A stretch of 64,000 nucleotides of DNA from Moritella sp. F3 (GCF_015082335.1 NZ_BLRL01000002.1:286569-350568), one strand, 5' to 3'; counted from the stretch's first letter, positions 17,588 to 26,602 are shown. The notes: generated from the letters alone by a model not told the origin. A program made the numbers and translations.

Positions 17588-17932
17588 ATGCAGTTAGATA
17601 ATGACACAGTTGACCGAAAAACAATGTTAGATGAGTATGAACTTGAGATCGATGGCAAAATCATATCCTCAAAAACTAAAGTTATTTTAGACTCTGACAC
17701 AGGATTAATGCTGGCGATAATCTCTCGACCACAACGAAATATTATTAATGTGTTATATAACAACGCAGGCATCATTTTTAGCAAACAAGATATTAAAGAC
17801 ATTGGCTGGCCAGGCCGGGTGGTCAGCAATTCTTCAGTGGTGGTCGCGATATCAGAAATCAGAAGTGTGATTGGTAATAATAGAATAATCACAATCTCAG
17901 GTGAAGGTTACCTCTTTAACAATATGTTATAA
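17588..17932 (+). CDS. Stand-alone OmpR/PhoB-type winged-helix DNA-binding protein
   Basis: 114 residues. Residues ~45-112 read as a Trans_reg_C winged helix: LLYNNAGIIFSKQDI-like first helices, WPGRVVSNSSVVVAISEIRS as the recognition region and IITISGEGYLF as the C-terminal wing hairpin. There is no receiver domain and no transmembrane anchor, unlike OmpR or ToxR/CadC. It may regulate gabD, to which it is divergent, but that rests only on position. Confidence 0.75.
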   Translation: MQLDNDTVDRKTMLDEYELEIDGKIISSKTKVILDSDTGLMLAIISRPQRNIINVLYNNAGIIFSKQDIKDIGWPGRVVSNSSVVVAISEIRSVIGNNRIITISGEGYLFNNML

Positions 17933-18032
17933 CTCTGCCTCCATGATGATTCCGAGTCATTGTCGATAATAAAGCAGCCAATAACGAAGACCTACACATG
18001 TTTCTAGCAGGTCTTCGAACAAGCTGTTTATG

Positions 18033-18893
18033 TTACTCTGCAAACAAGCCTGTCACTTTACGTAACGGCTCTAACACAGGCGCTTTACGCTGCTTTTTCG
18101 CTTGCATGATCTTCATTGTTTCTTCTAAACACAACATCCCAGATTGCCAAGTCGCCATGTATTTCAAACTATCATCAACACCATGATCACGGCTATAATT
18201 AAGCATTTCTTTACTGCCCGTTACCGCCAATGGTGAGTGCGCAGCTATTTGACTCGCGATCTGTAATACCCCATCCAACATCGCCTCTTGTGTTGCAAAC
18301 ACCTGATTAACCAACCCAAACTTATCCGCTTCAGCAGCACTGAAATTACGGCCCGTGTAGGCTAACTCTCGCACAATACCTTGCGGTAAAATACTCGGTA
18401 AACGCTGCAATGTACCAAGGTCGGCAGTGATCCCGAGTTCCACTTCTTTAATGGTAAAGAACGCATCTTGGGTACAATAGCGAATGTCTGATGCTGCTAT
18501 TAAATCTAACGCGCCACCAATACAGCCGCCTTGAATAGCGGTTAATACTGGTACACGTAATTGCTCAAGATCTGTAAACACTTGCTGTAACTGCATGACA
18601 AAGCGGCGCATAGCCTCGCTAACACGGGCTTTATCTTTACCCATAGGAAACTTATCAGGACTTTGGAATACTTCTAAATCCATCCCTGCGCAAAAATGCG
18701 GACCTTGCGCTGAAATAACTAAAACACGGAGATCATCACTCATAGAAAGTGCTGCGATAGCAGCAGGAAACTCACGCCAAAAATCCAAGTTCATTGAATT
18801 CAATTTCTCAGGGCGGCTAAATTGTAAATGCGCGACGCTGTTCTCGACCGTTAATGTAAAAGTGTTATAGCTCGATTCAATATCCATGTTCAT
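18033..18893 (-). CDS. Delta(3,5)-delta(2,4)-dienoyl-CoA isomerase-like crotonase
   Basis: 286 residues. Crotonase motifs are HFCAGMDLEVF (oxyanion hole) and GGCIGGALD. Asp130, Glu150 and Asp158, in the stretch ending KEVELGITADLGTLQRLP, have the same spacing as the catalytic Asp176/Glu196/Asp204 of mammalian dienoyl-CoA isomerase ECH1. That supports a role in beta-oxidation of unsaturated fatty acids with odd-numbered double bonds, useful in a bacterium making polyunsaturated lipids. Generic enoyl-CoA hydratase annotation would be less precise. Single gene. Confidence 0.85.
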   Translation of the reverse strand: MNMDIESSYNTFTLTVENSVAHLQFSRPEKLNSMNLDFWREFPAAIAALSMSDDLRVLVISAQGPHFCAGMDLEVFQSPDKFPMGKDKARVSEAMRRFVMQLQQVFTDLEQLRVPVLTAIQGGCIGGALDLIAASDIRYCTQDAFFTIKEVELGITADLGTLQRLPSILPQGIVRELAYTGRNFSAAEADKFGLVNQVFATQEAMLDGVLQIASQIAAHSPLAVTGSKEMLNYSRDHGVDDSLKYMATWQSGMLCLEETMKIMQAKKQRKAPVLEPLRKVTGLFAE

Positions 18894-19301
18894 CAGTTCC
18901 TTGATAGTCTTACTTTAGTGATTACTTTAGCGATTGTCTTAATGCTAACAAAATGCACACCAGCCAGCATTATCTTTACCGGACATCTTTTTATCTTAAC
19001 TCAACAAACAACTCTTTATCTGTAAACTAAAGCGATAAAACACTTCGTTTTCTATTTTAAACTAAGTGCCTTTTTCGTCCCTTGCCTTACGACCTGCGGA
19101 TTTAGCACAACGAATACATGTTGTTTTGTATCAATGCATTAGTCTTTTTTTTCTGCTAAAACAAGAGGCATAATAAATTGTTACGCGGGATATTTAGCAA
19201 TATTTACGCTTCATCAGCAAATATTTCCATGCATAACTAGCTAGAAAGCGGTAAAATGTGAGTCGTATAATTCATTTCACATCTTGGAGGGTCAGCTGTA
19301 A
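18894..19301. other. Divergent intergenic region upstream of atpI-like gene
   Basis: 408 bases, AT-rich, between the divergent dienoyl-CoA isomerase and AtpI-like genes. No ORF with a ribosome-binding site and no tandem repeat seen; GGAGG at about 19285-19289 is the Shine-Dalgarno of the AtpI-like gene. Confidence 0.4.
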
Positions 19302-19769
19302 ATGCCACATAATGCATATGAATTAGCCATCAGAGGTTACGCACTAAAACTCATTTTAGGTCAGTTGTTGTTAGTCATATTTATTGTTTCAGCGACTTAT
19401 CTCGGTACCGATCACAAATCTACCCGCTCTGCAGCGTTCGGTGGCATGATCTTCTTAGTACCACAGTATATTTTTACCCGATTATCATTTTTGTATACTG
19501 GTTCCGCCAATATCATGCGTGCGAATACGTTTATGATCCTCGGCCATGCTTGTAAATTTGCGCTTATTTTTATTTTGTTTAGTGTGATATTACCGTTACC
19601 AGATATCCAGCATTTCTATCTGTTTATTACTTTTGTACTGGTGATGTTTTCGCAAATATTTAGTTTGTTAAAGCCACTACCAGAACAGTTTCCAGCTAGA
19701 GTAGCATTATCGGATAAAGCAGAAATAAAAGAAGAGGCTGAGAGCAAAGCCGGAAAGCAGCACGCTTAA
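19302..19769 (+). CDS. atpI: ATP synthase subunit I (AtpI)-like membrane protein, orphan
   Basis: 155 residues with four transmembrane helices (about residues 14-34, 44-62, 75-96 and 102-121) in the AtpI/UncI pattern. These include GGMIFLVPQYIFTRLSF and the AFGG turn, and a charged cytoplasmic tail follows. AtpI helps c-ring assembly and Mg2+ handling for F1Fo-ATP synthase. It is normally the first gene of the atp operon, but here it stands alone, with the opposite-strand DUF2913 gene following. Either the atp operon is elsewhere without its atpI, or this is a second copy. Confidence 0.75.
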   Translation: MPHNAYELAIRGYALKLILGQLLLVIFIVSATYLGTDHKSTRSAAFGGMIFLVPQYIFTRLSFLYTGSANIMRANTFMILGHACKFALIFILFSVILPLPDIQHFYLFITFVLVMFSQIFSLLKPLPEQFPARVALSDKAEIKEEAESKAGKQHA

Positions 19770-19820
19770 TACAGGGATAACCAAGATCATCCCTGTATAG
19801 CAGACTGTATTAGTCTGCTA
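19770..19820. terminator. Two adjacent hairpins between convergent atpI and DUF2913 genes
   Basis: TACAGGGAT (19770-19778) pairs with ATCCCTGTA (19789-19797). Directly adjoining, TAGCAGACT (19798-19806) pairs with AGTCTGCTA (19812-19820), overlapping the stop codon of the minus-strand gene. Neither has a convincing T-tract, but both sit exactly between convergent stops. Confidence 0.5.
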
Positions 19821-20469
19821 GCGTCGGTAGAATAGCTAGTTTCTTAGCATGATTGAACGGACGTAAGATATAACGATTATGACGTTTTACAATCGAACGG
19901 TTCGTTGAACCAAATACTAAATAACCGTGTGAGTACATTTTATCAATAAATGCCTGATCACCATGACGGATAAAGACAGAAAGTGGACTGTCTAATACAC
20001 CATCGGTATCAGAGAACGCACGGTCATAAACTTCAGCACAAATTACCAGTGAGTTTTCACCACTTGAGCTTAATTTAAACTTATCTGTCACCTTACTTTC
20101 AGTTTCAATCAACCAGCCTTCAGTATCTAGCTCAGTTAAAATATCTTCAAGGATAAACTGGGTTAAATTCTTATATTCCAGTTCACAAATTTGAGTATAA
20201 ACACGTTCAATCTTCTCAAATCGTTGCTTAAAATTCGCGTTTTTCCCTAATGTGCGGCTTTCTTGCAGCCAAATGTTTAAATCACCCGCTAAAATGATAT
20301 CAAAGCGCTTCTCTTTAAGCGCTGTGATAATCCAATTACCCAGAAAATGTGTTTCTGAAACTGGATTTTGCAAGCTACGTTTTTCAGCTTGCGCGTCAGA
20401 TAACGCTGTTAAACCTTCTCTAACAAGGTTCAACATATTCACGTTATAAGCTTTTTCTTGATCAGACAT
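19810..20469 (-). CDS. DUF2913 family protein
   Basis: 219 residues. The N-terminal block GLTALSDAQAEKRSLQNPVS followed by ETHFLGNWI is the conserved core of DUF2913, a family of soluble proteins in Vibrio, Shewanella and enterobacteria without known function. No signal peptide or membrane segment. GAGGAA upstream of the start supports it. It follows the 80-residue membrane protein gene by 17 bp, so they are likely one operon. Confidence 0.75.
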   Translation of the reverse strand: MSDQEKAYNVNMLNLVREGLTALSDAQAEKRSLQNPVSETHFLGNWIITALKEKRFDIILAGDLNIWLQESRTLGKNANFKQRFEKIERVYTQICELEYKNLTQFILEDILTELDTEGWLIETESKVTDKFKLSSSGENSLVICAEVYDRAFSDTDGVLDSPLSVFIRHGDQAFIDKMYSHGYLVFGSTNRSIVKRHNRYILRPFNHAKKLAILPTLAD

Positions 20470-20486
20470 GCATGTTCCTCAGGATA

Positions 20487-20729
20487 TTAACCAGCAAATA
20501 ATGCGCTTAGGGGCACATTATTGATACCTGCGTACGAAATATATGCACCAAATATGATTGGTAGGATGACATATATAAATGAATAAATGGTAAAACCAAA
20601 TGGTCGACCTAATGCTTTGATCATAAAATCTAAACGCGCTTTTTGATGTTTTGCTTTAGCGCGCGTCAATAAGATATAGCTGCCATGGCATAACATAAAT
20701 AGGCCCAAGGCCAATGTATAAAAATCCAT
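20487..20729 (-). CDS. Small two-helix membrane protein
   Basis: 80 residues with transmembrane helices at about 2-20 and 47-70, separated by a basic loop (RAKAKHQKARLD). AAGGT lies upstream of the ATG. It is the first gene of a probable two-gene operon with DUF2913. Family not recognised. Confidence 0.65.
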   Translation of the reverse strand: MDFYTLALGLFMLCHGSYILLTRAKAKHQKARLDFMIKALGRPFGFTIYSFIYVILPIIFGAYISYAGINNVPLSALFAG

Positions 20730-20921
20730 AAAATTACCTTTATAAAAACGACAAACAATAATGCAGGCATCCTAACAAGAATTAAAATTATCGCAATGTA
20801 CTTTTTTGATATTAAATTGTGATAACTTTGTGATAAAGCTAAACCTAAATAACGCTATAGTATATACAACAGCTAGTACATACCTTGCTACACATACTTA
20901 ACTACCGTAGGATTAATTGAC

Positions 20922-21365
20922 ATGAAATATATCATTAAATTATTAATTATCAGCAGTCTACTCTTCTCGTTCAATAGTTTTGCTAAAGATCCTATCTATA
21001 CTGGTTATTTTAGTAGTGACGCAGTGAGCGGTTACGATACAGTGGCTTATTTTACCCAATCAAAGTCAGTCAAAGGGCTTAAAAAATTCAGTTATAAGTA
21101 TCAGGGAGAAAATTGGTATTTTAGTAATAGCCAACATCTTGCGTTATTTAAACAGGATCCAGAGAAATATGCGCCACAATATGGCGGTTATTGCGCCTTC
21201 GCGGTAGCGAAAAATGACACTGCATCGTCAGATCCAACACAGTGGACCATCGAAGACGGTAAACTGTATTTGAATTATAGCGCTGACGTTAAGCAACAAT
21301 GGCTAGCAGACAAACTAAACTTCATTCAAAAAGCCGACCAAAACTGGCCACACGTATTGAACTAA
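20922..21365 (+). CDS. Exported YHS-domain protein
   Basis: 147 residues with a signal peptide (hydrophobic ~5-20, cleavage near SFA-KDP). The body is a YHS domain: SGYDTVAYFTQSKSVKG, then FKQDPEKYAPQYGGYCAFAV, the motif normally associated with metal binding in periplasmic YHS proteins. It starts a same-strand series with the four-helix membrane protein (64-bp gap), the two ATP-grasp genes and the MFS gene. Confidence 0.85.
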   Translation: MKYIIKLLIISSLLFSFNSFAKDPIYTGYFSSDAVSGYDTVAYFTQSKSVKGLKKFSYKYQGENWYFSNSQHLALFKQDPEKYAPQYGGYCAFAVAKNDTASSDPTQWTIEDGKLYLNYSADVKQQWLADKLNFIQKADQNWPHVLN

Positions 21366-21429
21366 ACTGAATTGTACTGAATAAGTCACCATAGAGTGAT
21401 CGAATATCATAATTAAAAGGACATTTAAT

Positions 21430-21933
21430 ATGCTTACACAAAAACGTATTTACACTATCGCTAGCTGGGTTATTGTTGCTTGGATTGCTAAAGTATTTTT
21501 ATCATCGATTCCATACAAGTTTTCAGGTCATCCGGATACGATGCATATCTTCTCTACAATCGGTTCATGGATGGCAACAACCCTATCTGTTGATTTAGGT
21601 AATTTCTTTGCTCAATACGGTGCAATTGCAGTAGGCAGTGCAGAGTTAGCAACAAGTTTGTTACTACTTAGTCCTTTAGTTTTATTGCTAAAAGATAAAA
21701 TATCTGGCCAAAACAGTACGCCTTTACGCGCTAGAATTCATGCAATTGGTGGTTTAGCATCATCAGGAATTATGGCAGGCGCTGTATTCTTCCATCTCTT
21801 TACCCCATTAGGTATTGAAGTGCTTCATGAAGGTAAAAGTGACGGTGGTTCATTATTTATGGCTGCGGTATCTATCCTTATTTTAGGCTTGGTATTATGT
21901 GCCATTAACTTAAAATTAATTAAAGCAGAGTGA
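21430..21933 (+). CDS. Four-helix membrane protein, DoxX-like
   Basis: 167 residues with four hydrophobic helices (about 8-26, 62-85, 103-122, 142-162). The short motif SIPYKFSGHPDTMHIFSTIG before helix 2 is reminiscent of DoxX-type proteins, but I cannot assign the family firmly. AAGGAC is 7 nt upstream of the ATG. It ends 4 bp before the first ATP-grasp gene, so the two must be co-transcribed. Confidence 0.65.
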   Translation: MLTQKRIYTIASWVIVAWIAKVFLSSIPYKFSGHPDTMHIFSTIGSWMATTLSVDLGNFFAQYGAIAVGSAELATSLLLLSPLVLLLKDKISGQNSTPLRARIHAIGGLASSGIMAGAVFFHLFTPLGIEVLHEGKSDGGSLFMAAVSILILGLVLCAINLKLIKAE

Positions 21934-21937
21934 TCCT

Positions 21938-22810
21938 ATGCTTATACGTGCCTTATTAGTATTACATTACATGGTATTTTGCTTACGATTTTTGACTATT
22001 CCGTGGCGCTATTTCCAGTTGAACGCACGTTATTTCAATCGTCAAAAAAAAATATTTTCAAAGCAAGATTTAGATGCAATAACGCCTCTAGAGTGGCGTT
22101 TAAATCAGTATATAGATAGACCTGAACTTGTCCCCGCCCGCTACCCTGTGTTCGCAAAACCAGAGTGGGGACAAAATTCAACAGGCGTTTGCTGTATTCA
22201 TAACGCCGCAGAACTCGAAACATTAAGAGCAAGCCCTAGCTATCAAGTACAGAGTTATTTAATTCAAGAAGCTGCCATTGGTGCGATTGAGTTTGAAGTG
22301 TTCGTTGTTAAACACCCTGTAAAAGCGGGACAGTTTGCAGTGATGTCGATAACGCAGGTAATTAACGCCAGTACCGACAAATTTCCGGTGAATGGTATTT
22401 ATAATAACGATACTCGCTACCAAGATATTTCCGAGCAGTTATCAGCCGCTGAACAACAACAGTTATGGCAAGAACTGAACCGAATGGGTGACTTCACGAT
22501 AGCCCGCTATAGCTTAAAAGCAGATTCACTCGACGAATTATTGCAACGACAATTTAAACTCGTCGAAGTTAATTTATATGTACCGATGCCACTGAGTTTA
22601 TTAAGTGATAATTTGACCCGTTTACAGAAATACCAGTTACTGTATAAAACCACGCATTCTCTTGCTCATTTAGCCCAGCAGTTAAACAGCACCAAAGTAA
22701 CGCAAGGTATATTTTTTAATAAGTTGATCGCCGCCAGACGGGGTCAAGATACAAGGATTTTGAATCAAGATGAAACTAATAAAACAACTCATTTACAAAT
22801 GGATCAGTAG
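21938..22810 (+). CDS. ATP-grasp-like protein 1 (putative ligase)
   Basis: 290 residues. YPVFAKPEWGQNSTGV resembles the ATP-grasp lysine and glycine-rich loop, SYLIQEAAIGAIEFEVFV the second ATP-binding strand with its acidic residue, and FKLVEVNLYVPMPLSLL the ExN metal-binding strand. An N-terminal hydrophobic stretch (~3-20) might tether it to the membrane. The family forms amide or thioester bonds via an acyl-phosphate; the substrate here is unknown. It overlaps the next gene, a clearer ATP-grasp, by 41 bp. Confidence 0.65.
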   Translation: MLIRALLVLHYMVFCLRFLTIPWRYFQLNARYFNRQKKIFSKQDLDAITPLEWRLNQYIDRPELVPARYPVFAKPEWGQNSTGVCCIHNAAELETLRASPSYQVQSYLIQEAAIGAIEFEVFVVKHPVKAGQFAVMSITQVINASTDKFPVNGIYNNDTRYQDISEQLSAAEQQQLWQELNRMGDFTIARYSLKADSLDELLQRQFKLVEVNLYVPMPLSLLSDNLTRLQKYQLLYKTTHSLAHLAQQLNSTKVTQGIFFNKLIAARRGQDTRILNQDETNKTTHLQMDQ

Positions 22811-23678
22811 CAAATTCATGGATGGCTGTAGTAACTATAACAGCCTAGAAGTCCGCCGCGGTTGTCGCTCAAAAAAACAGGCGCGTGATAAGTTTGCTGC
22901 AGGTGATATTCCGCATGCACAAGGCACTATTTTCTTTAATCCGTTTACGGCAATAAAATTTGCTAAAGAACACGGTTTCCCATTAGTGATCAAACCTAAT
23001 GTCAGTGGTTTTTCTCGTGGTAGCCATTTCCCTATCCGTAATAATAAAGAACTGTGGCGTGCTATATTTCTGGCTAAATTATGGTGGCCAACAACGGTGG
23101 TAGAACAATACTTACAAGGTAAAAACTACCGCGTCGTGATCACCAAAGCTGGAGTTATTTCGGTATTACAGCGCTACCCTGCGTTTGTAAAAGGTGATGG
23201 CATTAATACTATTAGCGCGTTAATCGAATCAGAAAACGCAACCCGTGAAAAAATGGGTCTATATCCATGCAATAACCCAATATCTCAAGGGCAACAAACG
23301 ATAAGCTATCTTGCTAAACAAGGTTTAACCTTATCATCGGTTCCTGAAGAGCAACAGCAAGTTGAATTGTTTTATCGTATTTCATTAGCACCAGGTGGCG
23401 TAGTTGAAACGATCCAACGTGATCTGATCCCTGCGTACAACCATGAATTATTCGCTAAGGTATTAGATTTATTTGATGCTGAGATCTTAGGTATTGATGT
23501 GATCATGGAGCAAGGCATTGAGCATGATGCCCGTGAACAAAAACTGATCTTCCTTGAAGTAAATTCGCGTCCCTATTTAAAAATGCACAACTACCCACGC
23601 TATGGCGAAGCCGATGACCTTTCAGAGCACTTAGGGTTAATTAGCGTTGCAACGAATCAGCAAGCAGACATTTTCTAA
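22770..23678 (+). CDS. ATP-grasp protein 2, cyanophycin-synthetase-like ligase domain
   Basis: 302 residues. A clear ATP-grasp: FPLVIKPNVSGFSRG (binding lysine and loop), VVEQYLQGKNYRVVI, YPAFVKGDGINTISALI and LIFLEVNSRPYLKMHNYP, all close in wording to the amino-acid-adding ATP-grasp domain of cyanophycin synthetase CphA and GshAB. It lacks the Mur-ligase half of CphA, so it is a free-standing ligase. It overlaps ATP-grasp 1 by 41 bp and its TAA overlaps the ATG of the MFS gene (TAATG), indicating translational coupling. The start at 22770 could alternatively be the ATG at 22818. Confidence 0.8.
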   Translation: MKLIKQLIYKWISSKFMDGCSNYNSLEVRRGCRSKKQARDKFAAGDIPHAQGTIFFNPFTAIKFAKEHGFPLVIKPNVSGFSRGSHFPIRNNKELWRAIFLAKLWWPTTVVEQYLQGKNYRVVITKAGVISVLQRYPAFVKGDGINTISALIESENATREKMGLYPCNNPISQGQQTISYLAKQGLTLSSVPEEQQQVELFYRISLAPGGVVETIQRDLIPAYNHELFAKVLDLFDAEILGIDVIMEQGIEHDAREQKLIFLEVNSRPYLKMHNYPRYGEADDLSEHLGLISVATNQQADIF

Positions 23679-24844
23679 TGTCTCCGCTATTTTCTAAGCT
23701 GGCACCTGCCAGCTATTTCACACTCTTCTCGGCCATTCACAGTTTTGTGATTGGCCTTTTACCTTTCTATCTGCCCATCCTTATCTGGCAACAATACCAA
23801 CACCTCGCGCCACTGACTGAGTTTATAGCCTGGACAGGTGTAGGGTTTGTGATGGCTCTATGGGGCTGGCATCAGCTGTTCACGCGTGGTTACTGGCGTA
23901 CTTTAATCGTTTTATCATTCGTGTTTGAGCTAACCCTTATCTACGTTGCACTATTTCATGTCACCAGTACTAACTTAATCACACTCGGCTTGCTCAATGG
24001 CTTGTTTAATTGCAGCTATTGGATGTTACAACGCATCCTGTTTAACAGTATCAGCGGTAGTAATAATACCGGGCGTTTGTTTGGTAACTTACAGTTAATA
24101 TTAGGGTTAAGTCTAAAATTGGGGATCTTGTTTGGCGGCTATTTCATGCAAACCCAGCCTTGGGTTATTTTCACTTTAACGCTTATTGTCGGTGTTGGTT
24201 TTTGCGCGATGACCTTAAGCTCACTAACAACCCAAAGTTTTGTTTATCAACAGAGTGATCACGCCCAACCTAAATCTGCGCTCAGCTTACGAGATAAATT
24301 AGTCTTTCTCGTTGATGGACCGTTTCTATACCTTGAAAGCTACCTATGGGTAGTGAGTATCTATCATCTAACAAATAGTGATACCAGCCAATTTAGCTTA
24401 ACAGTGATCGCACTTTCGTTGGCTTTGGCCGTTATTTTTTACTTCATTAAAAACACCATCGATAAGCAACCTCAATACCGATTATATCAAGTCGCGACAT
24501 TGCTTTATCTTGGTGGCTGGTTACTTCGCGGCTGGATATCTGCAGATTGGAATGGCTTTGCTATTGGTTTAGGGTTACTGAGTATTGCCTTTGCTACCGC
24601 GTTATTTCGCTTATACTTCAATAAACGTTTCTATGATAAAGCCAAGCAACAAGCGAATTACCATTATTTAATCAGCAAGAGCCTATATTCTCAATTAGGT
24701 ATCGTGCTGTTTTTTTCTGCTTTATCTGCACTATCGAATCTAGTAACCTTTAACATCAATCAGGTTTACTGGGCGGTTATCCCCTTAATTGCGGTGTATG
24801 TGCTGTATCAGCAAGTGCATAAGCCTATTGCTAAATGGGTGTAG
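23678..24844 (+). CDS. MFS-like 12-helix transporter, likely exporter
   Basis: 388 residues with about twelve hydrophobic segments in the two-times-six MFS pattern, a short intracellular loop around residues 185-205 and a basic inter-half loop. I cannot place it in a named MFS family. It is translationally coupled to ATP-grasp 2. An ATP-grasp ligase next to an MFS pump is the layout of peptide antibiotic clusters such as bacilysin (BacD/BacE), so export of the ligase product is a reasonable hypothesis. Confidence 0.75.
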   Translation: MSPLFSKLAPASYFTLFSAIHSFVIGLLPFYLPILIWQQYQHLAPLTEFIAWTGVGFVMALWGWHQLFTRGYWRTLIVLSFVFELTLIYVALFHVTSTNLITLGLLNGLFNCSYWMLQRILFNSISGSNNTGRLFGNLQLILGLSLKLGILFGGYFMQTQPWVIFTLTLIVGVGFCAMTLSSLTTQSFVYQQSDHAQPKSALSLRDKLVFLVDGPFLYLESYLWVVSIYHLTNSDTSQFSLTVIALSLALAVIFYFIKNTIDKQPQYRLYQVATLLYLGGWLLRGWISADWNGFAIGLGLLSIAFATALFRLYFNKRFYDKAKQQANYHYLISKSLYSQLGIVLFFSALSALSNLVTFNINQVYWAVIPLIAVYVLYQQVHKPIAKWV

Positions 24845-24902
24845 TTGAAAGATATTGTTAAAAGTGACGCTAAAGCCAGCTATAAATATGTCTAGAAACA
24901 AC

Positions 24903-24946
24903 AAAACCGTATTTGCTTATTTTCATCAATAAGCGAATACGGCTTT
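24903..24946. terminator. Bidirectional terminator between the MFS and NRDE genes
   Basis: AAACCGTATTTGCTTATT and AATAAGCGAATACGGCTTT pair over about 17 bp with one mismatch and a 6-nt loop (TTCATC). A-rich and T-containing flanks fit termination on both strands between the convergent genes. Confidence 0.8.
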
Positions 24947-24959
24947 ACGTTATGACGTC

Positions 24960-25838
24960 TTAAACGACTTCAACGTATGTTTCTCGCTGTGGGAATAAAG
25001 CATAAGACTGATGTTGCTTTGATGAGCACGGACAGCCACAGACGTAATTCATTTTAAGTTGCTTGCGAGTAGCTATAAGATGGGTAAAACTTACCGTGTG
25101 CGCATCATCACGGTGCATACAAACAGATAAATAAGATGGCGCGGGCTCATGACTAGCATGGAAACGTGTCAGGGCTAAACTATTTTTATCATCGAGATAA
25201 CGCTGATTAGTCAACGCTATAATATTCTCTTCAATATCAATATCACTCTCTATCTCTGGCGATACACGAGGCTGGCTTGCGTCCAGATCATCATTGCACC
25301 CTTCACCCGAGAATAAAACCTGATGCTGTAATAAAATAGAATTGTGATGATCTTCTCGGTAATTAGTGACTTCGGCTAACGCGACAGATGACGACACCAT
25401 CGGCGATATAGCGGTCACAGTACTCAGGTTGCAACCATCCCAGCGAACAGCGTACACATCACCCGTTTTTGTCGTGAGATGGCTTGGGAACACTAATAAT
25501 GTAAAAGCAGCATAGCGTTGTAACGGCAGTTTATTTAATGCACTGCGAATTTTGGTGAGAGACGTATTACTGACTAGCGACTTAACCAATAAACCACGAC
25601 TGATTAATTCTTTACCGGGCGGCTTTTGTTGATAATAGTTCAACAAGCATATCGATAAGCCAGCTTGATTCATCGCAATCCAGCTACCGCCGCCCACAGG
25701 ATCGACAGGCATTAAATATTTAACCCCCCGATCATTAAAATATTTCGGAGCGTGCGCCAGTGCGCGTCCTTTCTGTTCATCTCGGTTAAAGAATACTTGA
25801 TAGCCATCATTTGCCAACAACCAACTTACTGTACACAT
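24960..25838 (-). CDS. NRDE family protein (TANGO2 superfamily)
   Basis: 292 residues. It begins MCTVSWLLANDGYQVFFNRD with E following, giving the conserved N-terminal cysteine and the NRDE motif that define the family; GGGSWIAMN is the second conserved block. Family members resemble Ntn hydrolases, and eukaryotic TANGO2 is linked to haem or acyl-CoA handling, but the bacterial activity is not settled. Its start overlaps the end of the DinB-like gene by 13 bp, so the two are co-translated. Confidence 0.9.
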   Translation of the reverse strand: MCTVSWLLANDGYQVFFNRDEQKGRALAHAPKYFNDRGVKYLMPVDPVGGGSWIAMNQAGLSICLLNYYQQKPPGKELISRGLLVKSLVSNTSLTKIRSALNKLPLQRYAAFTLLVFPSHLTTKTGDVYAVRWDGCNLSTVTAISPMVSSSVALAEVTNYREDHHNSILLQHQVLFSGEGCNDDLDASQPRVSPEIESDIDIEENIIALTNQRYLDDKNSLALTRFHASHEPAPSYLSVCMHRDDAHTVSFTHLIATRKQLKMNYVCGCPCSSKQHQSYALFPQRETYVEVV

Positions 25839-26374
25839 GATGAATCATTCCTTAATGCAGTGAGTGTCGCAGGGGCAATACCCATATTTTTCGGGGTATC
25901 AAAAGCACATAATTTAGCCGAGATATCCATTAATGCATAATGATGAATAGCATGTGCACTCACAAATATAAGTTCACGGATTAATGACGTTTCGACGTGT
26001 GCCACCGTGGTATTAATAACTGATACTTCGGTCGACATAATAAACTTGTCATGCATCATGCGTGGCTGTAATGTTAGCAACCATGCTTTGATCTGACCCA
26101 ATTCCAACAATCCAGTCAAACGACAAGATTCAACCAATGCACCTCGGCGTCGAACATCGTAATCAATAACCTGAATAGCTGCGCTTTCTTTTAACGCATA
26201 ATACAAATCCAATATATGCCGTAAATGTTCACCAATACAGCTATTCATATGAGGCACTGCACGCATGCAATATTGCTCATTCGTCATCGTACTCAGCAAA
26301 GTAATACCCTGTTCTAAGCCTTCGACATTACCTTTAATAACTGTTCTAAACTGCTCTACAGGATCTATTACCAT
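25826..26374 (-). CDS. DinB-like domain protein
   Basis: 182 residues of predicted four-helix bundle. The histidine pattern typical of DinB metal-binding proteins is seen in SCIGEHLRHILDLYYAL and HAIHHYALM. AAAGGAA precedes the start by 6 nt. The 13-bp overlap with the NRDE gene suggests a shared function, possibly thiol-dependent metabolism, as DinB-fold enzymes use low-molecular-weight thiols in other bacteria; this is inference. Confidence 0.75.
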   Translation of the reverse strand: MVIDPVEQFRTVIKGNVEGLEQGITLLSTMTNEQYCMRAVPHMNSCIGEHLRHILDLYYALKESAAIQVIDYDVRRRGALVESCRLTGLLELGQIKAWLLTLQPRMMHDKFIMSTEVSVINTTVAHVETSLIRELIFVSAHAIHHYALMDISAKLCAFDTPKNMGIAPATLTALRNDSSCVQ

Positions 26375-26602
26375 AACGGTTCCTTTGGTTACTGCTTATT
26401 TTAAGTAAAGCATACACCAAACACTCGGTCTGACTTATCACAAAATAATCACAAATTGGGTAAGAATATAAACGATATCATCGTAATTATATTGTATAAA
26501 TAGCCCAAGATTAAAACTAATTGGTAAATTATTACTCATTTAACTAACATTTATGATAAATTAAGGGAAGATAGCAAATACTTTAAATTGATGGGACACT
26601 CC

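Noticed and set aside
17542..17892. 116-residue minus-strand reading frame opposite the winged-helix gene
   Set aside because: It is the antisense shadow of a gene with recognisable domain structure on the plus strand.
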